Both the position numbers and the translations under genes were made by a program. DNA of 64,000 bases, taken from Ziziphus jujuba (lineage: Eukaryota > Streptophyta > Magnoliopsida > Rosales > Rhamnaceae). Where the stretch lies: the NCBI RefSeq assembly GCF_031755915.1, contig NC_083388.1, positions 28,303,001 to 28,367,000 of the forward strand. Direction: 5' to 3'. The stretch's first letter is position 1. Each line of letters opens with the position of its first letter. The notes below the pieces were generated by a model. It was not told the DNA's origin. It worked only from the letters and a program-made list of their open reading frames with translations, and made no database searches. This document shows positions 12,431 to 24,721 of this stretch, piece by piece.

Positions 12431-13780
12431 AAAGATCCTATAATAAATGAAAAAAAAAAGAGAAAAGAAAAAATGTTAATCATACATATTGCTTGTGATC
12501 CATCAATAGCAACCAAAAAAATGGAAAATTATTTTTTAACATGAATCTATTGGCATCGACAAATTCAATAGATTTATTACATTGTTTAATGGAATACAAA
12601 TGGATTTAGGATAAAAATGATATTAATTTTTTTAATAAAAGTTAAAATTGAAAATTTAATTATAGATAATTAAATAAGCTAAAATTAGCATCTCAAAAGT
12701 TAGTTTTTTATTGCTTCTCAAAAACAATTGTTAAAAAAAATAAACTTTTAAATTTGAGCAAATATGTAAAGTGATTTTGAATTCTTTAATAATAAATTTT
12801 TGAGCTTTAAAATCAATCAAAACGAGCTTTAATTCAAAAAAAAAAAAAATTTCACAAGTGTCGACAAATGCTTGATTTTTTTTATTGGTTTTTTTTTTTG
12901 TTTTTCAATTTCATACGTAAACCACAAAATTATACGCATTTTGCAAATGGAAACCAAGGATAAGGTTTTATTTATTTATTTAATTTTATTTTTTTAACTA
13001 AAATTGAAAATTTATTGAAACCAAAAAAAAAAAAAAAAGCTCGAAACAAAATAGCCTAGCCACATAAAGTTTCCTCACGTACACTTTCCTATGTCATGAT
13101 GTCCACAACTACTGGAGACAAACCACACCGATTCAACAAAACCACAAAAGGATTGTTAACATGCTGCGTGGGCTAATCTATTAGCAGACCTATGAGCCCA
13201 GACAATATTTAAATTGACAAAATTAGATAAAATCAACAAAATATCATTAAAACACTTCAGCAAAAAAAGAAAAAAAACAAAAAAAAAAAGAAAAAGAAAA
13301 TTGCACTTCTCTCCCTCATCTTCACCGCGTTGGCTACATGGAGGGCATCTGATTCAATGATGACATTAGCCCACTCCTGTAGATTGGCCACCTCCTGTAG
13401 ATTGGATAAGGTTTTGTTCTTATATCTTATATTCGGGCCACATAATTCACAGAATAAATCAATTTCTTAACTTTGTAGCTTGGTGGAATTGATTAGATAT
13501 ACATTTTTAATTAATTAATTGATCACCTCCATTTCCAAGCGTTCTTGTCATATATGATCGTCTACTTTTCTTTCACGTGTGCCTAATGTTATCGTCCTCA
13601 TTTTTTTTTTTTTTTTTTTGGGATCACTTTATCGTCTTCAATTCCACCAATAATCATCATGAAATAAAAACCTAAAGTTTACTATCCACTACTTTATGTG
13701 ATGTTGAAACAAGCAAAGGATGTGGCAAAGAAAAAGACAAAGGTTATTAAAAGAGAAAAGACCCCAAAAAAAAAAAAAAA
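12431..13780. other. spacer 1, part shared with spacer 2
   Basis: Decayed copy of 24720-25470: shared landmarks are 'gcttgtgatccatcaatagcaac', 'cacataattcacagaat' and 'cctaat.ttatcgtcctca'. There is no gene. A CACGTG core at 13574-13579 reads CACTTG in the spacer 2 copy (25389-25394). Confidence 0.6.
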
Positions 13781-13784
13781 AAAA

Positions 13785-13990
13785 AAATAATAGCGCAAGC
13801 TCCGCCCATGGGGGCAGGGTACTAGGATGTAATTGTGCTGGCTGTTGAGAGGGTACTAAATGGTCTGCCCAGGGTTAGTTCGTCCGGTTGGAGAAAGGTG
13901 TCAAATTCACCTTGTACAGCTTTAAAATAATACAGAACATCCTTTCGGCATGCCTCAACAAACGCACCCTAAAGGTACTGGTTACTATCT
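13785..13990. repeat. single copy of the GC-richer spacer minisatellite unit
   Basis: 'gcgcaagc', 'gggggcagggtactagg', 'aattgtgctggctgttgag' and 'agggtactaaatgg' occur once here in order. The same motifs occur several times in tandem in spacer 2 (26540-28110). They are followed in both places by 'aggtgtcaaattcacc' and 'ttgtacagctttaaaataat'. Confidence 0.75.
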
Positions 13991-15923
13991 ACTACCGTGT
14001 ATGGTATGAAACAAAGGATGTAGCACGGCAGTATGGAATTAATTTTGTGGTGGAAAATTTTGAAGGAGCAAAATTAAAGCAAATTTCATTTAAATTTGTT
14101 TAGTTTTGCTATAGTTATATTTATAGGCCAATTTTGAAAACTTGTTAACTTATCTTCAGTTTTTAATATTTATCCAAATAAATTTATTTGTCAGATTATT
14201 TATTTATTTATTAATTTCACAATTAAAGGCTACAAAATAGTTATAATTTATTATTTTATAATTGAATATTATTATAAAAATATAATTATGATATTTAACT
14301 ATTAAAATTAATGATCAAAAATTAACTAATAGGGTTTAAGTGATGAATTTTCAAAAACCTGAATCTAATTGTAATGTGGACACAGTTGAAAGGTCTAAAT
14401 AAAATTTTATTAGATTATCATTTCTTACAAAAACTTAAACTATTCAAAAGTGGATAATATTTCTTTTATATTTTTCATTAGCAATTGCGCTACATGCAGC
14501 GTTGCCTTTGTGTAGGAATTTTTTTTTTTTTTTTTTAAATTTTGGTCTTTACATGTGTTTGTCCTTGTTGGTGGAGTTGTTAGAGTTTTTAATTTAGGAG
14601 CTGTCTTGTATCGTTTTGCAAAACAATTTTTTATTTTTCAAATTGAGAAATGATAAAAAATGCATTTAGTAGCTTTATATAAAATTTAGAATTTGAAACA
14701 TTCTCTAAAATATAAATAAATTTTAAAAGATTTCAAAATATGTTTTATATGAATTTGAAAAATTTTGAAAACAGATATATAATATTTATTATTTTCAATA
14801 TAAAAATATTTATTTTATGTAAATATATAGTATATTTGACATATGTGGAACACTAATATGAAAAATGATTACCATTTTCAAAAAGAAATATTTTCTTTAT
14901 CATATAAATATATACCATATTTACACTAGCCAAATATAATGTTATGATTTTTTTTTTCATAAAATATTTTGAATATATTATCAAACATGTTTTTCTAAAT
15001 TCTAAAAATACAAAATCAAGTTTAGCATTTTCATTTTAAAAATTATTTTTAAAAACGTTACTAAATAGATTCATATTGTTATTCCACTTATATTTTTCAC
15101 TAACAAACGAACGCATGTTTGGATTATTTACCCAAAAAACAAAAAAGGCATGTTTGGATTAATTGAATTAATGAAACACGCACGCGGGGACAGAAGCCAT
15201 ATTTGGTTGCATTGAATTCGTGAAACACGTACGTGGGATCCCAGAGTGACAGTATTCCATGGTTCGCCATGAAAGTATCGTCCATTAATATCCATTTCGT
15301 GTTTCTATTCTATTGGCCAAAAAATAACAAAAAAAGAAGGAAAACGTTCCAGTGTCTATTTGTAATCCACGGACAAAATAGATATTTAGATCTGACTCTA
15401 GAGTTCAATTGACAAGGTTATTATTTCACCCAAAAAAAATAATAATAATAAATAAATAAATAAAATTGACAAGGATAATAATTTCACCCTGATTCTTCAG
15501 CTAAAGCTAATAGCTTACTTTTTAGTTATCAGATTAAATTATTCATTATTTTTTCTTTTTCTCTCTTAAATTTTACAAGTTTTTATTTATTTATTTTTAA
15601 GTATCCAATGTTTGTACTTGTCTTTTTAAAAGTATAAAATCTAACGTTTAATATGATTTTATGAGGAAAGTCTCTAGTTTATTGTTTTTCACTTGATAAT
15701 GTTTGTTACAGAGTAACTTATGCCAATAGTCAACAAATTTAATATCAAGGATTGTTGGAATGTCACAATGTATCATTAACTGTGCAAACTGAATAAAAAT
15801 TAACACATATTAAACAAATAATGCTCATCTAAATTTGCATCCAAATATATATAAATGAGATAAACTTATACAGATTTAAAACATAGCTGTAGCTTTCTAA
15901 CCTAACCTGCTAAATGTATTATC

Positions 15924-15966
<43 letters not shown>

Positions 15967-16442
15967 TCGTAGCTAGGATATACCAATGGAAAAACCACTA
16001 TTTCCTTTTACAAGAAGTCTAGTATTTAAATCTTTACAAAAGAAGAAAAAAAAATTATGTCCCATTTAATAACAAGATTATTTTTTATTTTTTTAAATTA
16101 TGTATACTTTATTTATTTTAGTGATTTGTTAATTTTAGTAATTATAATTTGCTGACGTATTAATTAATGACAAATATTAAATAAATAAAAAAATTAAAAC
16201 TAAAAATCAATACAATTTTATGTTATGTTTTATTTTTCGTTAAATTTTTTTTATTATTTAAAATGTTTAACTACCATCAACTAATATTAACAAACCATTA
16301 AAATAAATAAATTATATATAATTTTAAAAAATAAAAATACAAAATAAAAAAATGAACTTGTTTATAAACGGGCTAGTATTCAAATTCTTCACATTCACAA
16401 TAAAAACAAACAATTTATATCATTAAATATCCTTTTATTTTT
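13991..16442. other. spacer 1, right part, no gene
   Basis: AT-rich. Bases 14090-14800 match 28195-28990 of spacer 2. Bases 15480-16020 resemble the region upstream of copy 1 (1390-1860), for example 'taatagcttactttttagttatcagattaaatt' against 'taataacttactttttact'. The part next to the gene thus belongs to the old duplicated unit. A TA microsatellite lies at about 15935-15964. Confidence 0.55.
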
Positions 16443-16590
16443 CACGTGCAAAAAACCGCCAGATTATTTTCCGATTAAATTCCAATAATACTATGTCGTT
16501 TCCATCATTGTCTTTCTCATGCGCAAAATATGTCAATGAGAAAGGAGAGTTGTGTTCATATTCTCTCCTGTCCTCTATATGAAGAAAGCC
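16443..16590 (+). promoter_or_regulatory. core promoter of lipoxygenase copy 2: G-box and TATA-like box
   Basis: CACGTG at 16443-16448 in the same context as in copy 1 ('ttcacgtgcaaaaa'), and a TATA-like 'ctctatatgaag' at about 16573-16584. The TATA box is a weaker form (ctatatga) than in copies 1 and 3 (ctatataag/ctatataaag), so basal output may differ. This is inferred from sequence only. Confidence 0.65.
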
Positions 16591-16715
16591 TAGTCTAAAC
16601 ATATCTATCTATATATATATATATATCCTCTATGTATACAGAATCCTTGTAGAATCACCGTCGACTACATTAATCATTAAAAAAAAAAAAAAAAAAAAAA
16701 GGCAGAAAAATCAAA

Positions 16716-17913
16716 ATGATGAATCCTCAAGTAGCCAAACAGACCAATCCCTACCAAACTCTGCTCCTACTGCCAAAGCCATTAGTCCATGGCAGCTGTA
16801 GCTGGAATGGTTCATTAATTACAGTCCCGGCGGGTGCAAAATCCTCCTCCTTCCCCAGAAAACAAAGTAGAAGAGTTGGCGTCAGCCCTAGCACCATAAA
16901 AGCTAGCGCTGTTGTGACTCCTATCTCTTACACCCAAAAGACCGTCAACGTTAAAGCTATCCTGACCGTACAACGTACGTTGGGAGGTTTTTTGTCAAAC
17001 ATTGGCTTTGAGGGAGTACTCGATGATTTTACAGATCTGCTCAGCGGATCTTTGCTCCTTGAGCTTGTTAGTGCTGAGCTTGATCCAAGTAAGTAATAAA
17101 ATTGAACCCACGAACGGTCGCGAGTTAATTTAGTTAAGTATTATAAATTAATGGTTTTTTTAACGATCAATTTTTAAAACATATGATTTTAATCTTTCAC
17201 TTCTTTTATTTTTTTGAGTTATGATAAAATGTGATATATATATATATATACATATATAAATTCATAATTTTACTTGGTTTGAAATGGAAACCTTTTTCTT
17301 TCTTGTTTATTTATTTATTTATTTATGCCCTTCTGGCAACAGCAAATAGATATTAGCCACAATAACTAATTTTAGATACAAAGGTTATTGTTGCTAGAAG
17401 TGTGGCTAAAAATTTTTATGTACAACTTTTAACCCAACAAATTATCATTAAAAGTTTTAGTCATGGGGTTATCAGTTACAACTTAAACTTTTAACTATTA
17501 CTTTTGCTCCGGCTAATATTTTGTTTTTCGTAGTCAAGTATATTGAATGAGCTCCAAATCTGATGTTTTTTCATATCCTTACTGAAATAACTAGAGTTTC
17601 AATTTTAATTTTTTTTCGGACAATTGGAGTTAATTATATATTTTCAGTTTTTTTTATTTTTTTTAAACCTATGATATTTAATTAATTAAATAGAATTAAT
17701 TTTTTATTAAGTCCTATTTGACATAGTTTTTATTTTTATTTCTCTCAAAGTGCTTTATGAGGAAGCTAATGTTTATTTGCTTTAATTATAAGTTTTTCTG
17801 AAAACATGGGACACTTTAAAAAAATTATTTAAATATTCGCAGAAGTAATTTTAAGCTTCAAAAGTTATTTTTATCTTATAATACTATGCTAAACAAGGCT
17901 TAAGTCCAACATG

Positions 17914-17945
<32 letters not shown>

Positions 17946-18708
17946 TCAAACAACAAATTAATTAAAGAAAAAATCCTCATCTATATTATGATTCTTCTAC
18001 CTCACTTTTTGTCTTAAATGAAGTTAGAGAAAAAGAGGTAGAGAAGCATAGATAACAAATCAGAAGCAGCAAGATTTCTGGACATAAATTGATGTTACAG
18101 CAAATATAAAGCTTGAATGAACCTAGTCATAAATATTTTTCTCCAAAAAAAAAAACAAAAAAACAGGAATCTAGTCATGAATATTGGTCCCCAAGTCCCA
18201 AAAATTATGTGTATGCCAGAAAATGAAGTTTCTGAGAGTAAGCGACATTCTTGGACCATGGTGGGTATGATCCCGCAAAAACAAATTCTCAATCAACATT
18301 AAAGGTCGCAAATATTTGCTATTTAATTATATCTATATGATGATAATTATGCATTTTATTTATTTATTTATTTTTGGAAAAGAAACTGGACAAGAGAAGA
18401 GTAGGATTAAGGGACACGCGCACAAAACCGACTGCGGTTGTAAGTTGGAGTTCGTGACGTACGAAACAAGCTTTAAAATTCCAGCAGATTTCGGAAGGGT
18501 TGGTGCAGTTGTAGTAGAGAACGAGCACCACAAGGAGATGCTTCTCAAAGATATCGTGTTGGATGGCTTCCCTGAAGGTCCCGTCAATCTCAGCTGCAAC
18601 TCTTGGCTGCACTCTAAATGCGACGACCCTCGTAGTAGGGTCTTTTTTACCAACAAGGTCTGCCTTTTTTTGCCTTTCCTTTATTTATTTCCTAATTAAT
18701 TAGGATAC

Positions 18709-18739
<31 letters not shown>

Positions 18740-21700
18740 TAAACAATAAAATGTAATTAATAATGTTAATTATGATCAGGAGAGAATATTGAGAGAGAGC
18801 ATTGAGAGAGAGTGATAGTTCAATAACATAGGCTGAAAATGAACTTCCTTTCATTCTAGCCACACGTAATATATAAATATTATAAATTAAACATAAAAAT
18901 AATTTTTCCTATTTTTAACTCCTACAGTTTATTACCCCTCAGTTTAGTAGTGTTGTAGTTAATAGGAGGTGGTGTTCGATTAAAACTTATTATTAGTTAT
19001 ATAATTAAAGAAGAAAATAATGTCGATTTTCTTATATAAAGTAATATTAATTTTGGTTTCAGAACCAAAGTTGGATTAGTTATAAAAAGAAATAATAATA
19101 GTAATAATGATAATATTGAATTTGGAGGGAGCAGTCGTACTTGCCATCAGAGACACCAAGTGGATTAAGGAGACTGAGAGAAGAAGAGCTGGTAATATTG
19201 AGAGGGAATGGGAAAGGAGAGCGAAAGAAGTTTGAGAGGATATATGATTATGATGTATACAACGATCTTGGTGATCCTGATAGGAATGCCGATCTCAAAA
19301 GACCTATCCTTGGTGGCAAAGACCATCCCTATCCAAGACGCTGTAGGACTGGCCGACGACATTGCGCAACTGGTACATACTAGTACTAGTCGATAATTGC
19401 TATTATTATTTTTAATAATTGAAGCACTGATATATATATATATATGGATTCTTTTATAAATTGAGAAGATTATTTTAGCAATTAATTTACCACCCCATTT
19501 GATTTATTAATTTATAAATTAATAATGATGGAATTAATTAATAAATAAATACAAAAATTACATACGTGCAGATCGATTTTCGGAGTCGAAGAGTAATGAT
19601 CGTTATTATGTGCCACGGGATGAAGCATTCTCGGAAGCAAAGGAGATAACATTTACAGCAAAGAAGTTGTATTCAGCACTGCATTCATTGGTGCCTAGAT
19701 TGGAGGCTTTAAATGACAAGGACCTTGAATTCCCATACTTCACAGCCATTGATTCCCTGTTTGACGAAGGCGTTAATCTGCCTCCTGTTAAGGGAGATAG
19801 CTGTCTCAAGAATATCCTCCCTTGGCTAATCAAGGCTATAGAAGACAGCGATGACATTTTGCAATTCGAAACCCCTGAGACCATGGACAGGGACAAGTTC
19901 TTTTGGTTACGGGATGCCGAATTTGCCAGGCAAACTCTCGCCGGTCTCAATCCTTGCTCCATCCAGTTAGTCACCGTACGCATAATAATTCTTTGATTAA
20001 GTTTAATTAATTTGGTGGTGGTTTTTAGTTATCATTATTATTATAATTATTATAAATTGCATGCAGCAAAAACTAATTAATTAATTAATCAATTGCAGAA
20101 ATGGCGATTGAAGAGTGAATTGGACCAAGAGATCTACGGCTGTCCTGAATCAGCAATGACTACTGAAATGATAGAGAAAGAGATCGGAGGCTTTGTGACC
20201 GTTAAAGAGGTAATTAATTATGTCAACATTATTGATCCAATTCATAATTTGTTCAATACTAGTAATTGGAACACTATATATTTATTTGTTAATAAAATAT
20301 ATGTGTATATATATATATATATATTTATATATACATGATTAAATTATCATGCAGGCAATAAAGCAAAAGAAGCTATTTATATTGGATTACCATGATCTGC
20401 TATTACCATATGTGAGCAAAGTAAGAAAGCTCAAAGGCACAACACTGTACGGATCTCGGACTCTGTTTTTCCTAGACCCAGATGACACATTGAGGCCCCT
20501 GGCCATCGAGCTCACTCGCCCTAAAATTGGGGAAAAGCCTCAGTGGAGGCAAGTTTTCACACCCAGTTCGCAGGCCACAGACAGCTGGGAATGGAGACTT
20601 GCCAAAGCACATGTCCTCGCCCATGATTCTGGTTATCACCAACTCGTTAGTCACTGGTTTGTACCTATACCTCCCTCTAACCTCTATTTCAAATTCATCC
20701 TAATTACTTAATTAATTATTCTTGAAAATTAAATGTCATGATGATGATGATCATCTCCTCCTGCTCCTGGGGTGCAGGCTAAGGACACATTGCGTCACAG
20801 AGCCCTACATAATTGCCACCAATCGGCAACTCAGCGTGATGCACCCAATCTATAGACTTTTGCACCCCCATTTCAGATACACGATGGAGATTAATGCTCT
20901 TGCTCGCTCAAGTCTAATCAACGCCGATGGCGTTATCGAAGCCTCATTCTCCCCTGGCAAATACGCCATGGAGCTCAGCTCTGTTGCCTATGACAAGCAG
21001 TGGCGGTTCGATCTCCAAGCCTTGCCAGCTGACCTTATTAGCAGGTAAATTAAATTATGGTTATTATTATTATTATTTTTAATAAATTAAAATCATAAAT
21101 TTTTTTTAATTAAATTAATTTGAGAATATTAATAATTATTTAGTTAATATTAACTAACAGGGGAATGGCTGTGGAAGACCCAACTGCTCCACACGGTCTA
21201 AAGCTGACAATTGAAGACTACCCTTTTGCCAACGACGGTCTGGTCCTATGGGATTCCATCAAACAATGGGTCTCCGACTACGTCAACCACTACTACTCCG
21301 ACGCCGCCCAAATCCAGTCTGACGAAGAGCTTCAAGCATGGTGGACGGAAATTGTAACGGTGGGTCACGCGGACAAGAAGGGCGAGCCGTGGTGGCCGGA
21401 GCTGAACACCCCTCAGGACCTGATAGACATCATCACCATCATCGTTTGGGTGGCGTCGGGTCACCACGCGGCCGTGAACTTCGGACAGTACCTATACGCA
21501 GGGTATTTCCCAAATAGGCCGACGATTGCGAGGACCAACGTGCCAACAGAGGATCACACGGAGGAATCGTGGAACGAGTTCTTGAAGAGACCCGAAGGAG
21601 CTCTTCTGAAGTGCTTCCCGTCGCAGGTTCAAGCGACGACAGTGATGGTGACTTTGGATATATTATCCTATCATTCGCCCGATGAGGAGTATCTTGGGAA

Positions 21701-21923
21701 GAAGTCTGAGGCTGCTTGGGATGAAGATCCTGTCATAAAGGCCGCCTTCGAACGCTTCAGTGGTCGGTTGATGTTGTTAGAAGGGATTATTGACGGTAGG
21801 AATGCTGACGCGAAGCATTTCAAGAACAGAACCGGAGCTGGTGTTGTTCCTTATGAGCTTTTGAAGCCCTTTTCTGAGGATGGAGTCACTGGCAAAGGCG
21901 TTCCCTATAGCATCTCCATTTGA
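16716..21923 (+). CDS. LOX2: linoleate 13S-lipoxygenase, chloroplastic (LOX2 class), tandem copy 2
   Basis: Same enzyme class as copy 1. Exons: 16716-17088, 18383-18657, 19135-19372, 19572-19975, 20099-20209, 20355-20656, 20778-21044 and 21161-21923. All are GT-AG and in phase, giving 910 residues. Transit-peptide-like N-terminus, PLAT domain to about residue 216, then the catalytic domain. Iron ligands are His562, His567, His759, Asn763 and Ile910. It is closest to copy 3; the last exon differs at only a few residues. Several positions constant in the other three copies are changed just before the first ligands: Asp508 (Asn elsewhere), Asp511 (Gly), Ser539 (Trp) and Gln540 (His). Ser544 replaces a Val or Ile. 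The frame is intact, so it is probably expressed, but activity or specificity may have shifted. A poly(A) signal AATAAA lies at 22013. Confidence 0.94.
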
Positions 21924-22012
21924 AATTATTTCTTTCAAATTCTATATTGCTCTCCGCTTCTGCACCCTTAATTTCTCTTGTTCACTTTCACCCTACTACT
22001 TTGTTCTCATCT

Positions 22013-22018
22013 AATAAA
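22013..22018 (+). terminator. candidate poly(A) signal of lipoxygenase copy 2
   Basis: AATAAA about 90 bases after the stop codon, in 'ctaataaaatactcaattttct'. The same block with AATAAA follows copy 3 at 35781, which supports a functional role. Confidence 0.55.
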
Positions 22019-22037
22019 ATACTCAATTTTCTACCTA

Positions 22038-22154
22038 CAATTGCGCTATTGATTTTTTTTTTTTTTTTTTTTCTGGTAAGGCTCGACCCAGCTCATAGGG
22101 ATGTTGGTGTCTCTTTCCATCAGACTATCACATGGCCTCATAATTGCGTTATTG
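22038..22154 (-). mobile_element. short SINE-like retroposon in the 3' flank of copy 2
   Basis: A T-run (poly(A) on the - strand) followed by about 65 bases of unique sequence is flanked by 'aattgcgctattg' (22039-22051) and 'aattgcgttattg' (22142-22154), a 13-base target-site duplication with one mismatch. The matching place after copy 3 ('caattacattgttgttaag', about 35806-35824) has no insert, so this is a filled site against an empty site. Read on the - strand, the body contains 'gggtcgagcc', close to a tRNA-type B box (GGTTCGANNCC). A recognisable A box is not seen, so it may be 5'-truncated. Confidence 0.7.
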
Positions 22155-22263
22155 TTAAGCATTAATTAATGCTTCATTATTATAAAATATAATATATATA
22201 TATATATAGTTATAAAATAAAAAAATAATTACCACTTCATTTAATGGTTAAGCATTTCTTTTG

Positions 22264-22294
<31 letters not shown>

Positions 22295-24300
22295 TTTAAA
22301 GAAAACCTCCAAGTTTTATATAAAAAACGCCTTCTTTCTATTTATTGCTGTCTTAAAAAATATAATCAAAGTTATCTCCAAGACATACAAAAATTTACGG
22401 ATAACAGACAGAATGTAGATATATCTCTGTTTTATATATAATCAAACAAAATTAAAGCCCCACTTTTGATTTCATACTATATATAACAATGATTAAAATG
22501 TCTTGCAATATACATTTAAAAGTTTCTTGATGCTTTCAAAAAAAAAAAAAAAAGGTTTTAATTTTTTAACATCTCCGAGTTAATTATATTTACCTTACAC
22601 CCTCAACTTAAAAATTTATCAACATAACTTTATTTCTTAAGTTTCAACTGAAAGTTTAAATAAATGGCAAATTAAATTGGTACAATAAAAAGATTAATGA
22701 AAGTGAGATGCTATAAACGTACAATTGCATTTTTTTCCTCTTTTTTTTTTTTTTTTTTTGTATAAAACAAATGTAGGATTACAAGTTTTTTTTGCTATAT
22801 ACTGGCAGGACTAATTAATTAAGAATAAATACCTTTTTAAAATAAAAATGAAAAAGAACAATTTCTGTCTTTCTGTTAATTATTTAACATAGTTCCCTTG
22901 CAAGACATGCAACCACACTTTTTAATAGCAAAAGATAATTATCTTTTTTTTTTTTTTCTTGGTAAAAATAAAGTTTTATCTTTTCTCATTGTAGGAACAG
23001 CCTAATGAATATCATATGTTAGGCCTTGAATTCCAAACTTCTAATAAGACAAAAGTTTTATATGCTAGGAGTGGGCGGGTGCGAAATAATTTTTTAAAAG
23101 TAAATAAAATTTATTAAACGAAATTATATTAATTAATATATGCAATCTTATATGCACATCCAATATAAAATATTTATTATTTATTATATGTTAAATGAAG
23201 ACTAAACAAAATATTTTGATTTTTGATTTTTTTATCATTTACAATAGTTTTTTTATTTTATCCTACTGTCTTGAACCCATAATTCTCTCATTCAAACCTC
23301 TCAAATGTAGGTGTGTATAACTTCACTAATTAAGTCAATTTTATTTGTCAAAATATTTTGATGTCTGATAGTGATAGATTAACCAAAACACCCAAAACAG
23401 AAAACATAAAACATTAATTGAATTTTATTTTTAAAAGAAATTGAGTTATCAATTTGACTTTTCTAACTAAAAAAATTACATTTGGATAGGTTTTGTTTCC
23501 GGATATTCATTTTCATCAAAGAATATTAAAAAATATTATTTATCACCATCAATAAATATATCAGTTAATAATTTAAATAGTTATTATTAAAATATTTATT
23601 TTTAAAATTTTAATATAGAAAATAATAAAATTAAATAATATAAATTCTCCTCGATAATCTTAAAAATCTACACATTTTCCATTTAGTATATAATTATGGT
23701 ATTCTTAAAAAACAAATTATACAATTATGGAATAACCGTATAAAAGTATATTAGTATCAAAATTTTCATTAAAAACATACTATATTATCTTTTTATTTTT
23801 ATTTTTAAAACATCATACTATATTATCTTTATAAAAAAAATGATATTATATAGACCAAAAGAATAATTAAATTATTAGATAATATTCATATCCTATTTTC
23901 TGAACCAGATATCGTTTTTAAAGATATCTAAATAAAAACTAAAATAAAATTAAAATTTTTTTGGGGCCATGGGCCCTTTTAGGCCATAACCTAACTCAGT
24001 TACGCCGTGTTTATAAGCCTATATAATTGGAAACATTTTGGATACATTTAGAAATTAACAGCTGCCTGTAATAGACCTGATGTTATTCCACTTTCAGTAA
24101 AAGGTGCCTATATAATTGGAAACATTTTGGATACATTTAGAAATTAAAAGGTGCCTGTAATAGACCTGATATTATTCCACTTTCAGTATATGTATGAATA
24201 AAGTCGAAATTTTCAAACCGAGGGAATTACTTTAGTACATGTATACTTTTATATCTCTATTATTAAATTTATTAAACTTTTACAAAATCCGTCCAAAAAA
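22155..24300. other. 3' flank of copy 2, homologous to the 3' flank of copy 3
   Basis: No gene. The region runs parallel to 35820-37760 after copy 3 with many small length changes (landmarks: 'aaaacctccaagtt', 'acacatccaatataaaatatttatta', 'cctaactcagttacgccgtgtttataagcct'). It shows that the recent duplication covered at least 2 kb downstream of the gene. A (TTTTG)n run lies at 22260-22290. Confidence 0.65.
24017..24193. repeat. tandem duplication of about 89 bp, only in the copy 2 flank
   Basis: 'gcctatataattggaaacat' starts at 24017 and again at 24106. Both units continue through 'gacctgat.ttattccactttcagta'. The homologous flank of copy 3 (37606-37690) has a single unit, so the duplication arose after the two flanks separated. 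Confidence 0.85.
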
Positions 24301-24682
24301 ATAGCATGTGCTACTTATATGACAAGTTAATTGCAATTTTCAATTTTTTATTCTATTTCTGTAATTGTTTGAGAGTAAAATAATTAATATTGCCCAATGT
24401 CCCAATTATGTTTGAAAATTTTAAATTATAAAATCTTATAAATCAAATATATCAAAATACAATTGGGCTTAGTTTGGCATGACTATAGCTTTTAAAATAT
24501 TCAACTTTAGCTGTATTTTGGTTGTATGATTCAAAGTCCGTATTTTATAACTAAAAAGTACCTTATTTGTTATCGTTTATTTACTTATAGTATAATTTTA
24601 TTATTATTATCATATGTAACACAAATATATATTTGGCAAAAATTTTCTTTTCATGACAAAAAACAAAAAAATATACACACAT

Positions 24683-24721
<39 letters not shown>

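Noticed and set aside
13888..14103. 71-codon open frame in spacer 1
   Set aside because: The homologous sequence at 28130-28240 lacks the frame. It is repeat-derived.
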